From Deinococcus marmoris (GTDB taxonomy: Bacteria > Deinococcota > Deinococci > Deinococcales > Deinococcaceae), in the NCBI RefSeq assembly GCF_001949125.1, contig NZ_MSTI01000077.1, forward strand, positions 161,122 to 225,121: a stretch of DNA of 64,000 nt. The letters are read 5' to 3'. The notes beneath the pieces were generated by a model. It was not told the origin of the DNA. It saw only the letters and a program-made list of their open reading frames with translations, and ran no database searches. The translations under genes and the position numbers were made by a program. This document shows, piece after piece, positions 63,624-64,000 of this stretch; the first letter of the stretch is position 1, and each line of letters begins with the position of its first letter.

Positions 63624-64000
63624 TAGACCTCTTGCGAAAGTCGTGCGCTAGGGTGGGGGATGGTCGGCACGCTGAAATATCATCAAGCCCTGAAGCTGAA
63701 TCGCACGAGTTTTCGTCGTCTCACTGGTGTGTCCCCCGAAACTTTTTCAGAGATGGAGGCCGTGTTGCAGGGACGCCATGCCAACAAAGTCAAATCTGGA
63801 CGACCACCTGCACTCCCTCTGGGAGCGCAACTCCTGATGACGCTGGAGTTCTGGCGCGAGTACCGTACGTTGTTCCACATCGGCCAGGACTGGGGTGTCC
63901 ATGAGGCCACGGTTCAGCGAACCGTGGTGCGCGCCCACGATGCTCTGATCCAGAGTGAAAAATTCTCGCTCCCTGGCAAGAAAGCGTTGATCGACCACGG
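63624..64000 (+). mobile_element. Left end of an IS5-like insertion sequence (cut by window edge)
   Basis: TAGACCTCTTGCGAAAGTC at about 63624 resembles the terminal inverted repeat of IS5-group elements, and a transposase frame starts 17 bp later. The right end and target duplication are outside the window. The insertion lies upstream of the COG0523 gene promoter. Confidence 0.7.
63660..64000 (+). CDS. IS5-family-like transposase, N-terminal part
   Basis: ATG 63660 opens MVGTLKYHQALKLNRTSFRR, then LTGVSPETFSEMEAVL, SGRPPALPLGAQLLMTLEFW, REYRTLFHIGQDWGVHEATV and VVRAHDALIQSEKFSLPGKK, and runs off the window after 113 codons. The RxxTxFHIGxxxGVxxxTVxRxV helix-turn-helix is the N-terminal domain of IS5-type transposases; the DDE domain would follow. 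Such elements often need a programmed frameshift, which cannot be judged here. Confidence 0.8.
   Translation, partial: MVGTLKYHQALKLNRTSFRRLTGVSPETFSEMEAVLQGRHANKVKSGRPPALPLGAQLLMTLEFWREYRTLFHIGQDWGVHEATVQRTVVRAHDALIQSEKFSLPGKKALIDH

Overview
The window looks like a chromosomal segment of a Deinococcus species. The pointers are high G+C coding DNA with strong third-position G/C bias, a dxr-rseP pair, DUF4388 proteins, uvrA followed by a membrane gene, and above all many genes with a TANNNT -10 box only 6-9 nt before the start codon. That spacing implies leaderless mRNAs, which are characteristic of Deinococcus. I see no rRNA, tRNA, CRISPR array, prophage or plasmid backbone. The right edge enters an IS5-like insertion sequence.

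Layout. 1-7.0 kb: end of a Uma2-type nuclease-fold gene, an M20 peptidase, a small lipoprotein, dxr-rseP, an exported protein, an AhpD-like protein and an MBL hydrolase. 7.0-15.2 kb: a 47-aa basic protein, hrpB plus a methyltransferase, wecB, a YegS-like lipid kinase, a DUF4926 gene with an in-frame stop, asnS, and an orphan LolD-like ATPase. 15.3-22 kb: upp, a WecA/TagO-like transferase, a nitroreductase, a TPR protein, the bifunctional NAD(P)HX repair enzyme, and a DUF4388 gene lying between two copies of a MITE-like repeat. 22-26.8 kb: a variant ClC protein, sodA behind an MntR/DtxR-like palindrome, DUF202, a broken gene and ndh. 27-34 kb: a CoxSLM-type molybdenum hydroxylase operon followed by an IorA/IorB-type pair with a Tat-like signal. 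34-40 kb: a thiol protein, an orphan solute-binding protein, two proteins of unknown function, a small phage-associated-type domain protein and obg. 40.5-46.4 kb: uvrA plus a membrane protein, a DsbA/DsbB pair and a GNAT. 46.4-52.4 kb: an HRDC protein fused to an apparently dead PLP-enzyme fold, a VWA protein, a GGDEF protein and ychF. 52.7-57.7 kb: a beta-helix lipoprotein, a nucleotidyltransferase plus ADP-ribosylglycohydrolase pair, a second DUF4388 gene, and a run of small genes. 57.8-64 kb: leuA with a leader-peptide attenuator, gdhA, a hotdog thioesterase, DUF2231, a COG0523 GTPase and the IS.

Links between genes. wecB and the WecA-like transferase both act on UDP-GlcNAc and suggest cell-surface polysaccharide synthesis. 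DsbA, DsbB and the CxxC protein belong to envelope thiol chemistry. sodA, ndh, nnrD and the AhpD-like protein fit redox defence. uvrA, hrpB and the HRDC protein belong to nucleic-acid maintenance. The most distinctive items are the HRDC/dead-PLP fusion, the leuA leader peptide MIRSGLLLIRPPVE with its terminator, the repeat pair around the DUF4388 gene (one copy supplies the stop codon of the upstream gene), and the palindrome in front of sodA.
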